Origin: Ochotona curzoniae
Lineage: Eukaryota; Chordata; Mammalia; Lagomorpha; Ochotonidae
DNA length: 64,000 bases
Assembly (NCBI RefSeq): GCF_017591425.1
Contig: NW_024465885.1
Coordinates: 36,526,501 to 36,590,500 of the forward strand
Direction of reading: 5' to 3'
This document shows positions 34,553 to 46,500 of this stretch, in pieces; within the stretch, counting starts at the first letter, position 1; the number at the start of each line of letters is the position of its first letter. A program made the translations under genes and the position numbers. The notes below the pieces were generated by a model, which saw only the letters and a list, made by a program, of their open reading frames with translations, made no database searches and was not told where the DNA came from.

Positions 34553-34881
34553 TTTTTTTTTAAGATTTTATTTTTATTATTTTTTTATTGGAAAGGTGGA
34601 TATACAGAGAGGAGAGACAGAGAGGAAGATCTTCCGTCCGATGATTCACTCCCCAAGTGAGCGCAACAGCTGATACTATGCCGATCTGAAGCCAGGAGCC
34701 TCTTCCGGGTCTCCCACGCGGGTGTAGGTTCCCAAAGCTTTGGGCTGTCCTCGACTGCTTTCCCAGGCCACAGGCAGGGAGCTGGAAGGGAAGTGGGGCT
34801 GCTGGGATAGAACCGGCGCCCATATGGGATCCCGGGCGTGCAAGGCGAGGACCTTAACCACTGCGCCACCGCGTCGAGCCC
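34553..34881 (-). mobile_element. Young full-length pika-type C SINE, minus strand, with target-site duplication
   Basis: Complement of the subfamily seen at 5566 and 11826, including both pol III boxes at the right end (head complement 'ccactgcgccaccgcg', 34859-34874) and the poly-T tail at left. The 13-bp duplication ACTTTACATTCTT flanks it (34540-34552 and 34882-34894). Confidence 0.96.
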
Positions 34882-34894
34882 ACTTTACATTCTT

Positions 34895-37800
34895 ATAGAA
34901 AACATACATAGCATGCACAAAATACCTGATATTTTATAGACAGCTAATTATTTTAAGCAGGGTAAGTAAAGAGCTGCTCTTATAAACTACTTTTTTGTGA
35001 AACAGGCAATTTCAACTACTGCTTTCATTCACTGATTAAAGGATGTAAATTCTTACGTTGGCTTTTCTGTAACAAGACCTGCAAAATAGAAGGCATTAAC
35101 TCTCTCATATAAGAAAGAAATGAGCCAGCAGCCTCAATAGTACACTGCTTTACAGCTTGCTCATTTCTTTTATCTATAAAAGACCACGAGGAAAACCCAT
35201 AGATTCACCAAAATCTCTGAATGATAACTACACAGATGACTCTCAGTAACTCTCCTTGTGCTATAAATGCAGCACAAACATAATTACAATGCTGCTTCAA
35301 TACATCCAGTTGCTGAATAAAACCAGCAATGGGCTCTAAGAGAAACGGGTTGTTTTCAGCAGTTAGACTCTAAATTATCAAACTCAAAATTAAAAAGCCA
35401 TTTCCCCATAATCTAATGATACATTAGGGAAGCTATCACTGTTATAAATTATGTCACAGGGACAGAAAAAGTGTTTCCTAGAATGTCCTAAATGCTCAAT
35501 TGGAAATGAAACTAAAATCATTTGAATTTTAAGTAGCATGATAAAGACCTGTGGGATAACAAAATAGTAAGAAAGTTCTGATCACCCTACAACAGTTTGA
35601 ACATTTGACATAAGAAATAGAAAAGTGAAATGAAGCCCAATGATAGCCTTTACTTAAATCTACCATACTCTTCTAACAATAGTTATTTGAGTGTCATCAT
35701 TAGCATTTATTTATACTTCAAAATTCAAAAGCAGAAACAATGAAATTCTTTTATGATGATTGTTGTCTTCTGCATGAATTTAGGAAGAACGTGCATTCCT
35801 TTTGTAAGAACCCATTGCACATTGTTATCTTAATTTTTTATTAGGAAAAGTTAAGGGAAGGAATAACTTAAGACATGTTTGATACAGGATCCTAAGACAA
35901 TCTATTGCTGCACTGACTGTGACCTTGGAGTAAGTAATTATCATGGATTTGTGCCTCTTACCATGTTCACCTTTATGAAGCTGGATTTATTTTGGGCTAT
36001 GACTGTATCATAAAGCCAACAAAAAGATTCCGCAACTATAGAAATTAAACCTTGATTATTGTGACATTTAGTTTGACATTGATCCAAATGTAGACAATTT
36101 ACTTCTTAACAGGATCAAATTTAAATCTTTTTAACATTTAAATTAGAAGATTTATTTTGCTTTATTGCCATGCTTTGTTCCAGTAATTACTCACTTTTAC
36201 ACTCTGCTGTAACTGCACACACCATGCAATGAACTTCTAAGCTACCATACACATTTTAAAATTTCATGATCCACATAGTCTTTTGAAATGTGTATCCCAC
36301 AAACCATTTATAATTTCTCAGTTACAACTATAAAGGAGATTATAATGCACCATCTCGGTTTGCTCAACCGTGTAAATGCTTGTTATTTTAGTTGATTATT
36401 TAAAGCAGATTTTTTATCATTGAGAAAAATGATGCAGAAGCTGTAAACTAAAGGCCAGAATGGGCCATAACATTTTTCTATTAAATCAATTTTCATTGTT
36501 GGCTTGAAAATACATCTATAATGTAGCTTAGATACATTTTTGGAAACATTATACCAATCTCAACACATTCTTTCCTTTAATGAAAAATAAGTGGCAGATG
36601 TACTGAATTCAACATGCAGCTGACAGAGATTACTGATCAGAATCCATTCAACATGCCCTGGGGGTCATCTTGTTATGCAAGCTATTTCATAGGATAAATT
36701 TAGCAGCATGTGGCAAGCCTTTGAGAAATAAAACTTCTTAATTTTTGATCAAGAGAACGTCAGTGTTTTCAAATCCCATTGCTATGTAGGGAGAATATTA
36801 AGAATGCCACTGATTGTGGAAATAAAAATGCATGTGGACAGCAAAATTAAAGCAGTACTGATTTACCTCCCAGGAGCAGCGACACTATTTGCCAACCAAT
36901 TCATAACTTAGGGTGAATTCCATCATTGGCATTTAAGCATCAAGTTCATTATTTCTATGGACAAAAAGTAAATTACATAGAGAATAAAATTGCTAGCTTA
37001 ACAGATGAATCGATTAATTGGAAAATTGTCAATGCCCTCACTGGTTTTTGTTTGTGTTGAACATAAAATTGTCCTCAATTGCTTATAAAAAGTAGTGGCC
37101 ATGGCCATGCCAGTGCCCGCAAATGCCTTCCTAGAGTCTTTCATCATTTTTAATTAAAGATCACAAAAATGCTACCAAATATAGTCTTATGTAACAAATA
37201 AATAAACGTTTCCCTTAAAAATATAAGCCACATAAGCAGTTCATCTAAGCTGAATCGCGGGACACGTAGCAAAGAGGAGCAATACATAACACAAGCCTTA
37301 CTTTTTTTTCTTTTCCACTGGGGATTGTTATAAGCTGTTACAGAGTGTGGTTTTTGTGTCAGCAGCATATGCACCTCACCTAACATGTTTACTTAAATTT
37401 ACTTTTGCTGTTGGGACAACCAATTTATATTGATTCTAAATTAATCTGCTTGAACATGGATGCATCAGAAAGAACATGAAGGCAGGGGAACATTAAATCC
37501 TCAAGCTTGCTTCTAACCATTACTCAAAGTTACTACTCAAGCTACTTTAGAACTTAATTTTATTCTGAGGAAATGAGAACAATTTCACTGAAATACACCA
37601 CTACTCTCTGACACATCCCACTAACTTAAAAGAGTTTTATTTGGAAATGGAAATTTCAACTGATCCCAATGTCATTAGATTAATGACACTCAAAGTTATT
37701 ATCTATAATCCATACTGAAATCACAATTTCCTGACCAGAAAACTAGTGGTCCCAGAGGAGCATGCCAAGATCTAAACACAGTCTATAACCTATGGGTTGT

Positions 37801-38160
37801 ATTTGTGTTTTAGAAATCCATGTTGTGTCTTTTATCCTTCCAGAGATTGTAAAGAAGAATTAGATTAAACAAATCTTTTTGAAACCAAACATAAACAATG
37901 AAACAAAGATCTTTGGTGTGTCAAAATATTGTAAACATGTTTACTTGAAAATTTCCATCAAAAACATAAGCAATATTTACCCAATAATCTTCCACTATTA
38001 TTTCGAACTCTTCAAGAAAATGTACCATGCAGTCATAACATTTTTGCTATTGGAATTTCAAGCAATAGTTGGGATTTGCAAAAGATTCATGAATTGAGGA
38101 TCCTTACAACAGCATCTTGTGACATGCCCATTATTTAGGCAATAGTTAGATAAAAGATTA
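34895..38160. other. Longest repeat-poor stretch; candidate conserved noncoding DNA at 36490-37080
   Basis: About 3.3 kb with no recognisable SINE or L1 in a region where repeats otherwise occur every 1-2 kb. 36590-37050 has balanced complexity and homeodomain-type words ('atcgattaattgg' at 37008-37020). No coding frame longer than about 80 codons. A developmental enhancer is possible but unproven. Confidence 0.4.
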
Positions 38161-38164
38161 ATTG

Positions 38165-38280
38165 GTAAGGAAAGTCTGGAATGTAATACAAAAGAACAGT
38201 GTTCAAGTAAAACTTTTGCCATTTGCAGAGACATGGATAGAACTGGAAGCAGTTACAGTAAGTAAAATAAGTCAAATTAG
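38165..38280 (+). pseudogene. LINE-1 ORF2 extreme 3' end remnant
   Basis: 'catttgcagagacatggatagaactggaagcagttac' at 38219-38255 and 'agtaaaataagtcaaat' match the end of L1 ORF2 (the WMELEA..LSE segment). Only about 25 codons are legible. Confidence 0.65.
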
Positions 38281-38289
38281 TCCTACAAA

Positions 38290-39250
38290 TTAAGGAAGCC
38301 TTTTAGAAAAGTCCTCTATCCCAGGCTGGCCTCACCTGGTGCATAACAAAGTGCCAATCTGGGAGCAGGCAAGGGGTCTCCAGAGTCCTAGGCAGACCAT
38401 ACCAGCCATCAAAGCACCACTCTGGTAGTGAGAGCCCAGGGATGTGGCACTGGGGCGCTAAGCACACTGCACCTGCAGCACACTGCAAGTTTGGCCAGAA
38501 GCTTCAGACCATGATCCTGAGTTTGGGGGATACACATTGAGGTCAGGTTCCTGACAAGTTCTGGACAGGACACAAGTACTGTGTAAAATTTCACTGACCT
38601 GGAAAAAACAGGGTAGGGTCCTGACAGGTTCAGAATGGTTGCAACCATGCTAGGTCAAAAGCAGGAGGCCAGATTCTGGAGGAATATGAACCACCCACCT
38701 CCGGACGGCCTTTGAAATTTCCAAGAAACTGTGCTTTCATATACTGTCAGTCTTAGAAGCCACAGGATCTGCTGTCTCAGGAACAGACTGGGGTTTGGGT
38801 ACTGGCATCAGAACATACAACACATCCTATATCCTGTGCATGGAGAAGATCAGATTTGGCCTGCTGCTATGAACCAATCAAGGTCTACGGAATGCTGCTT
38901 CAAAACGAAGTGCAGCAAGTTCTTAGAGTGGTGGTCATGATACAGAAGATACAGTCATTGTGAAATGGATAAATTAGATGAGATAGGGAGAGATTTTCAA
39001 ACCCAGCACAATGAAGGCTTACCAGCTCCCCTTCCCTCACCAGCAGTAAGTAGCTAAAGAAGATTAGGTGAAACTACACACTTCAGCGACCCTTTAATAA
39101 TGGAGGTAGAACATGTCAGGAAGGAATGAAATTGGAAAGGCAGGTAACAAGCTTGGAATCATGCAGGGGGAGCCATACCTTCTCTACCCTATGTAAAATA
39201 CGATCTGCCTACTTGTCAATCAAGTGATTGACAGATTTTAATCCCCCTTA
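38290..39250 (+). mobile_element. GC-richer unclassified segment, possibly L1 3' UTR
   Basis: Directly downstream of the ORF2 remnant, about 0.95 kb with elevated GC and phrases that recur locally ('caggttcctgacaagttctgg' near 38543 and 'gggtcctgacaggttcagaa' near 38614). A divergent L1 3' UTR is the simplest reading given the position, but it does not align with the tail at 45.4 kb. Small open frames on both strands carry no known domain. Confidence 0.4.
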
Positions 39251-39479
39251 CCTGGGACTTGAGAGTAGCACCATGTAACCACATACCTTTGTACTTACAA
39301 GAAGCTGAGTAATGTGGAGAGGTGCCTCTCTCTCCCTGTGGACATGGGCAAAAAGATCTATCTTCACCTCTCCCATCTCTGCCCACCGTAACACTTTAAG
39401 TGTATCTGCAATTTCCTTGCCTTTTAAATAAGCGTTACCAAAAGTGATCTTGGGCTTGACATAATGAATTATTGGATAA

Positions 39480-39814
39480 ATTCTCACCATGCAAGTGCTA
39501 CCATCCCATTTGGGTGCCAGTTCATCTCCCAGTTGCCTCACTTCCCATCCAGCTTCCTGCTAATGACCTGCAAAAGCAGCCAGGGCTGGTCAAAACCTTG
39601 GGACCCTATATCTGTGTGGGAGATCTGGAAGAAGCTCCTTGCTCCTGGCTTCAGATCTTCTCAGCTTTGGCATTTACAGCCACTTGGGGGGGTGGTGAAC
39701 CAGAGAATGGAGATCTTTCTGTATCTCCTTCTTTCTATAGATCAGATGTGCCCTTCCTTCTTTCCATAAATCAGATGTGCCCTTTCAATAAAAATAAGTA
39801 AATCTTTTTTAAAA
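39480..39814 (+). mobile_element. Lagomorph C-type SINE, plus strand
   Basis: Body from 'ctcaccatgcaagtgctacc' through 'cctgctaatgacct' and 'ggagatctggaagaagctcc' to 'caataaaaataagtaaatc'. A short tandem duplication near the 3' end repeats 'atcagatgtgccctt' (39740-39755 and 39770-39785). Confidence 0.88.
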
Positions 39815-41624
39815 AGTGTTCTTATAGAAATGAAAACCATAATATTCACTACCAAGGCTGGACAGGGCGAGGATGCAGATTTGGAACAGACTTATTAGCA
39901 GATTATAGGTTATACCTATATAAGAGAAAGAAGTTCTGAAATTCTACTGCAAAATAAGCTAAACAAAGATAATGCACTATAAATTCCTCTGGCAAAAACA
40001 AGTTAGATAGGATTTGTTATGTTTTTGCCACCAATGCCTGGTCCTGGTCCTGATTGGACATTATACAATGTATGGATACTTGATAAATATGCACAAATTG
40101 TTACTTGTTAAAGTTTTTAATTAACATGTGCATACAGATAAAGATTGCTGAAAACAATAAGAGGGTATGTCAGGACTGTGTGTGAAATAGACCATCTCAT
40201 GAGTGAAACATTGAAGCTGTGTGAGATAGCATACAAAGAATATAGAGTAGCTACAAACTAAAAGAGAAAGCAGATATTTTATTCATATACTCTCTGATCT
40301 TATTCTTCCTCTCTGATTACTTCTTTGGGACTGATGTCATTTTGGTTCATTTGCTTACATGCATTCTGGTTCCAAGATGTACCTTCCTTGAATATTCTCA
40401 GGTAGAGGAATTATGAAACATGACTGGTGTTATGCTGCTTGTTCCTTCCACTTCGGTAACAGGGCTCACCATGAAGTCATGTCAAATATTCAGCTCCTTC
40501 AGGGAGGCCCAATGGGAGGATGAGGAGATTTTTCTCTGTGAAATTTAATTGCTCTCTCTTACTATGCTCACTTTTGCATATCAGATAACATGTTGGTAAG
40601 GCTCTGCAATAATGAGACATCAATATTCATTTATGAATCTCACTAAGATGCCTTAAATGGATCCAAGCAACACAACACAGTTTTTAATCAGAATGCTCAC
40701 TGCCTAATCAGACTTATAAGTATGAGTAAATTTTTAATCAATTAGGTTTCTTTGATTCATGGGTCATTTAAAAATGTGTCTAATGAGATCAACTAGGGAA
40801 CAAATAAGACTTCCTAGATTAAGAATTTTCTAAATAAAACTGTTTACGTGAGTGATACTCAATAAACGAAGATGGGCACAGTGAATAGCAATGGAGTGAG
40901 TCATATTCTACTTATAAAAGCAAATTGTTTTCTAATAATCTGAATCATAAGCTGTAGAAAAAACAATTAACTTGCTGCTTTTAGCAAAGATATTCATGTT
41001 TTGTCATCTCTGTCCAGAGAAAGGTGAAAATTCCAGACAAATTCCCTAACTAATGCACTGTGCATACATTAGATTAAAATGCAGTGAGTATAACTATTTT
41101 ATGAAATATTTATGTGACTGATCTAATTTGCCACTTGTGTACCAATTAAATTCAGCTTAATGTCTCTAGAATAATTGCAACAAGTACAACTTTCAAAACA
41201 GTTCTTGCCCTGTTGAAAATAACAAAACTCTTAAAAAGGATACAACAAACCACTTGGCATATAGAACAAGGAGATTCAAGAAACAGGGAGTCCAAGAAAA
41301 GAACAGAGGAGGTGAGAGAAATAAAAGAGGAAATAAACTGTCAACACAACTAATGCTGGTGACACCTGTGCTAGCCTCAAGACTTCTGAAGTGCGGTAAA
41401 TAGATCACAAAGTCAGACCTCCAGCTTTGAGAGAAACAAACTCAAATAAGTTAACAATGTGACAGGCTTTGGAGAGAAAGTTCAGTCTGCCCTCAAAATT
41501 GACCCCAAAATAAGATCAGCTAAATGCAAACATACAAGGAAACGTCAGATGGTTAGAGTGAAGCCTGTTTGGAATAGCAAGTGCGAAACTTATCAGGAAA
41601 CCTACACTCCATACTGAGGTGGTT
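39815..41624. other. 1.8 kb of AT-rich unique DNA
   Basis: No gene, RNA or repeat recognised. The left end contains A-rich SINE tail. Confidence 0.5.
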
Positions 41625-41815
41625 GGATTTTAACTGTTGCTACACTATCAGCTCCCACTGGATCCCCATCCCAGAGGACAATAGCAATTCAAGTGGGTAA
41701 GTCCTTGCTACCTGTGGAAGTCCTAGATTAAACTCCTAACTCTCAGCCTCGTCCTAGCCCACGATTACACTGTTTTCCTTGTCACTAGTCCCTTAAAATA
41801 ATATAACTGTTTATA
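41625..41815 (+). mobile_element. Ancient SINE remnant, plus strand
   Basis: 'caattcaagtgggtaagtccttgctacctgtgg' (41687-41719) and 'cctaactctcagcctcgtcctagccca' follow old lagomorph SINE order (gggtgagtccttgctacccatgtgg type). Head and tail are lost. Confidence 0.6.
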
Positions 41816-42639
41816 CAGCATATACATTAAATTAGGAATTGTAACTTCTATGATTTAGAGTATATGTCAGGATGTGTGTAGCATGTATGACAATGTTATG
41901 CCACTTTATACGATGTAGGACGTGAGCTTTCATGGATTTGGTTACGTCTAGGAATTCTGGATCAATATCTCGTTAATGCATAGGGAAGATTTAGATAATT
42001 ACATGTACATATTCCAGTCATCCCTAGGGATATGAGTGTGTGAGTGTATGTGTGGTTAGTAACACTTTTTATATATGGGAATTTGTGTATGAACCACTGC
42101 ATAAGGCTAATAGAGGTAGAATTTCACAATTTTTTCAAAATTCATGGCCAGTTTTCCTAACAATAATGAAATAATCGAGGTGACCCCAAAGTTTATTAGA
42201 GACAGAGCCTGCTGCATTACGGTTCTGGAGCTCCAAACCCAAGACAAGGCGGTCCACGTATTTGGGTTCAGGTGATGGTACTCTGACTGCAAATCCAGAG
42301 GTAGAATTGTCAAGACATGCAGAGCTCTTTCTTAGTCTGTGTTTTCCAGCATAAAGTCACCAGGATTTAACTGCAAAGGTTAAGCCCAGTCCAAGATTTC
42401 ATCTTCCAAGACTGTAACTGGATTAAGCTTCCACCCTGTTAATACCATGAACATAAAGAAATTAATCTTTTACATGAAGAATTTTAAGGGGTATTTAACA
42501 TCAAAATTAATATCCATTGCATAATATCATACATAATATTTTCATAGGAGGCACTTTTCATCATAAACTTTTGGAAGATTCATAAAACATTGAATACATA
42601 AAGATATAAAACAAAAAATAAAAGGGAGATTACAAGTAT
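41816..42639. other. AT-rich unique intergenic DNA
   Basis: No gene, RNA or repeat recognised. Confidence 0.5.
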
Positions 42640-42689
42640 AAATTTATATTCCTTAGGTTTAGGTATTAGAACTATATCAGGAATAATGG

Positions 42690-42990
42690 AGACTAGCATG
42701 CAGAGAAGTAAAGATACATTGCAGTATGCATCTCTTCTTCCAAAAGGAAAATTCTCAATGAATCAGTTGAATATACCTTGACAATAGGATACTGACTTTT
42801 CTATTGTTGCCTATACGTACAATGCTGTGATACATTTAAATAGCAGAACGTTAAACCTGTAACTGTTACTAAAGGACTATGCTACCATGATAACTTGGGA
42901 GAAAAAAGTGGAGGAGGAAAATGGAGATAGACGAAAGGGGAGAGGAATGAATACATATACCTACAAACCATATAATGGAAAATAATAATA
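42690..42990 (+). mobile_element. LINE-1 3' UTR, 5'-truncated copy
   Basis: 'gtaaagatacattgcagtatg' (42708-42728) is shared with 33580-33610, then 'ttctcaatgaatcagttgaatataccttgac', 'cctatacgtacaatgctgtgatacatttaaatagcag' and the polypurine tract 42896-42946, ending 'ataatggaaaataataataatt'. No coding part. Closely parallels 6985-7205. Confidence 0.75.
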
Positions 42991-44152
42991 ATTAAAAAGG
43001 GAAAGAAGGAAATCCATATGTTTGCAATACATCAAAAACGAAATATGTCAATTCTAAGTTACAAATGACTATGTACAAAATATTTGATGAATTAAAAGAA
43101 CACAATTTGAAAATGACTAAATAAAAAGTAATTATCAATAATGACCAAATTTAAAAAATGAATTCAGAAATATGAAAGAAAAACTTTTACAAAATAAAAA
43201 AATATATATGATTACTATAGTAAAAAAAAATCTCGTTTTACTCTTTCCATTCAAATAACAAATTGCTTCTGTTCTATTTATTAATGCTCTTGGACTATTC
43301 TTCCACAATGTATTAATCTTTCAGAATGCTGATATTCCTTCTTGGTTTTTTAGCTTTTCCCTAGTCTTTCTTTCTCCAGCTACCCACATCCAATCACACA
43401 CATTTTAGTAATTCCTCTATTCTTTATTTAGCTACCACATGAATGCATGTTTGGTATAACATAAACACTCAATAGTTGCCTGATGAATTAATTAATAAAT
43501 ACTTGGTCTTCAGAAATGCACGAACTAAACAGGAACTGATTATGTATTCCATACAATTTTTTTGTTCTAAACACAAGGTAAATATATAGTAAGTACTACT
43601 AAATATTTTTAGAATGAATAAATGCATGTGTGGATTCTCTTTGGGTGAGTGAATGTGTCTTGAAGTTAAGCAGACAATGTGGCAGAGAGGAGAGAGAGAC
43701 AATTTTCTTGCTCACTGTTTCTTACAAAAGATTAAACTCCAGCATACTGTAATTCAACTTTTTGAAATACTGAATTGCAAAATTTGTAGTTTCTTTATCG
43801 AAGTTGTTTATTTAACTTTTAAATATTGATGCCCTTTGGCGTTTAATTTTTTCTTCATTCCTGCACTTTTACAAGCTGTGTATTTTAGAACATATCTGTT
43901 ACACTTGGAACTTGCAGTTCATTTTTACTGCTTGAAAATTAACTTTCCATGTAGCTGAGAAGTGCACTGAAGTATTTGTTTTTCTTCTATGGAAACTTTG
44001 TGGCACTTCTGTAGCAGGAAGCTGCTCTAGAACAGAGCAGTAAAACACACACACAGAGATTGGGCATATCACAAATGATCTTTCTGAGCTATAACATCTC
44101 TGGAATTCAAGAGATGAATCAAACTGACTCCCCTGTCCTCTGTACCAGTGAA
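42991..44152. other. AT-rich unique intergenic DNA
   Basis: Nothing recognised. The right end includes part of a 134-residue minus-strand frame that runs into the SINE and is not credible. Confidence 0.5.
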
Positions 44153-44166
44153 AATAAACACTAATA

Positions 44167-44462
44167 GGGGCCAGGCACATTAGCCTAGTGGCTAAAGTCT
44201 TTGCCTTGAATGCGCCGGGATCCCATTTAGGCATGGGATCTATGCCTGCGGCCCCACTTCCCATCCAGCTCCCTGCTTGCTGCCTGAGAAAGCAGTAGAG
44301 CACTGCCTAAAACCTTGGGACCTAGAAGAAACTCCGAGCTTCAGATCATCTCATCTCCAGCCATTGCAGCAGCTTGGGGAGTAAATCAATGGACAGAATG
44401 TCTTTCACTCTGTTTCTCTTCCTCTGTTTACGACTTTCCAATAAAAATTAAAATTCTTAAGA
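44167..44462 (+). mobile_element. C-type SINE with internal deletion and imperfect target-site duplication
   Basis: 'ggggccaggcacattagcctagtgg' head, B-box region 'atgggatctatgcctgcgg', 'gagaaagcagtagagcac', a gap of about 15-20 bases near 44321, then 'ttggggagtaaatcaatgg' and tail. Flanking 14-mers AATAAACACTAATA (44153-44166) and AACAAATACTAGTA (44470-44483) differ at three positions. Confidence 0.9.
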
Positions 44463-44483
44463 AAAGGAAAACAAATACTAGTA

Positions 44484-45405
44484 TCACAGCATCCTTCATT
44501 AAGTACTCTGTTGTGCTATTGGCTGCCGTGGAAATAAAGCAGGGCCTCACTTTCTTTGTGCTAAAAATGAATTGATGACATCACAGCCCAGGGGACACTC
44601 CTACATCTACCAAGAAGTACAAGTAAGCAACGACCTGAAAACTCTGGGGTATGTGACTAAGATAGGAACTTTCCATGTTATTTGTTTCCCAGCTTCAGCA
44701 GGTCTACAAACTTTGTACCTTCAAATTGTGGAATTCAGACAGGAACTCAAATGTCTTTGTCAAATGAATGAAAACACTGTATGAAGAGATATTTTGTCTA
44801 AGAACAGCATGTATATGAATATTATATGGCCTGTAGGTAGAAATAAAGGAGGATTTTTAATGAGTACCCATTACTCAACAAGCATTGTTTGGCAGTGAAG
44901 GACAGAATAAAATTATTCTACTAATCAACCAGAAAACACACATCTTTTCTGTTTTGGCATGACTTTCATGTTGGTTAGCCAAGTGTCCTACGTCTCTTTT
45001 CTTAACATCTTGAACACATTTTGATTCTTCCATTTAGTAGTGTCAAGGCTTTTCACAGTAGGATTTGCATTTGATTTGGGCACACAATAGACAATTCCTA
45101 CGGCAACCTATAATTCCAATCCATTACACTAATGGATCGCTGCTGCTGTGAGCAGTGGGCATGTCATCTTCTGATAATGAATTCTAGTAAGACACAAAGT
45201 ATAAAAATAAATAAGCTAAAAACAACTATATTTATCTGACTCTATTAGATGGCTATTTTCCTCTTTCCTTGTTACAGCCCAGTAACTAGGCAGTACATAG
45301 AACTTGCAGGAATATATATGAATACATAGAAGAGAGATTCCAAACTTGGTAGTTTTCATATTTTGTGGGGGTAGGAAGTCTTACTCAATATTATTTATTT
45401 TCTTT
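44484..45405. other. AT-rich unique intergenic DNA
   Basis: No gene, RNA or repeat recognised. Confidence 0.5.
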
Positions 45406-46500
45406 AGCTATTATTTTTTTTATTGTTGTTAACATTGTATTATGTGATACAGTTTTATAGGCACTGGGGATTCCCCCCACCCCTCCCATACCCCTCCCCC
45501 CATGGTGGATTCCTCCACCTTGATGCATAACCACAGTTCAAGTTCAGTTGAGATTCGTTCCTTGCAAACACATATCTAGCATAAAGTCCAGCGTCTTATT
45601 GTCCAGATAAGTTCAGTGGCCTCTTGGGGAGACCTTCTCTAGTCTGAAGATAGGGCTAACAGAGTAAAGATCCGGTCAGTTAAAAGCCCCAACAAGGCCT
45701 CAGTATCAATATACAACATTATGGAGTTAATTGACATAGTATTGGGTAAACAATATGTTAAAAATAATGCAAGTTCCATTCTTCGAAACATCTGGGTTGA
45801 GACAGTATCAATGACAGGTCAAAAAAATAACAAACAACCAGACAAAAATTACAAGTTAAATCAAGGCAAACATGTGGTATCTAATCTTTTGGGATTCGCT
45901 CATTTCCCTTAGCATTATAGTTTCCAGTTGGGCCCATTTAGCCACAAAAAACTGCATTTTGTTTTTTTTAATAGCTGAGTAGTATTCCATGGAGTAGATG
46001 AACCAAAGCTTTCTTATCCAATCTTCTGCTGATGGGCATTTTGGTTGCTTCCATGTTTTTGCAATTACTGATTGTGCTGCTATGAACATAGGGATGCATG
46101 TTGGTTTGTCGTAAAACAGGTGTTTTGGATATATTCCTAGGAGTGCAATTGCTGGGTCATATGGTATGCAGATTTTGAGTTGTTTGAGTGTTCTCCAGAC
46201 TGATTTCCATAAAGGCTGTACCAATTTGCAGCTCCGCCAGTAGTGGAGTAGGGTTCCCTTTTCCCCGCATCCTCGCCAGCAAGCGTCGTTGGTGTTCTTG
46301 TTTATGTGGGCCAATCTAACTGGTGTTAGGTGGTACCTCATCGATGTTTTAATTTGGATTTCCCTTATTGCCAGGGAGCTGGAACATTTTTTCATATGTT
46401 TGTTTGCCGTTTGGACTTGTTCCTTTGTGAAATGTTTGCCCATTTCCCGTGCCCATTTTATTGTCATTACATCTTCTTGATTATTAACTATACCACTTAT
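45406..46500 (-). mobile_element. 5'-truncated LINE-1 with ORF2 C-terminus and complete 3' UTR, minus strand
   Basis: The best-preserved L1 in the window. On the minus strand it runs from about 46500 (truncation point uncertain within some 50 bases) through the ORF2 C-terminus to a stop at 45856-45858, then a ~440-base 3' UTR with a G-rich polypurine tract (complement at 45470-45502) and an A-rich end at 45411-45420. This 3' UTR anchors the identity of the tails at 7.0, 33.5, 42.7, 57.5 and 60.5 kb. Lacking the promoter, ORF1 and most of ORF2, it cannot move. Confidence 0.9.
45856..46470 (-). pseudogene. LINE-1 ORF2 C-terminal fragment (about 205 codons, frame open)
   Basis: ORF2p is the L1 endonuclease/reverse transcriptase; only the region after the reverse transcriptase remains. 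Visible marks: KWAREMGKHFTKEQV (the RHFSKED-type segment), MKKCSSSLAIREIQIKT, RYHLTPVR, then the Cys-rich motif CWRGCGEKGTLLHYWRSC, WKSVWRTLKQL, YDPAIALLGIYPK and WIRKLWFIYSMEYYSAIK. The frame stays open to the natural stop, so the insertion is relatively recent. The open frame extends about 50 codons further upstream into non-L1 DNA. No catalytic residue of either enzyme is present. Confidence 0.92.

Noticed and set aside
39815..42640. Processed pseudogene in the long unique stretch
   Set aside because: No recognisable coding similarity, A-tail with target-site duplication, or codon pattern found.
43899..44303. 134-residue minus-strand open frame
   Set aside because: It starts inside a SINE and runs into unique DNA. 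No homologue is recognisable, and its length is plausible by chance.
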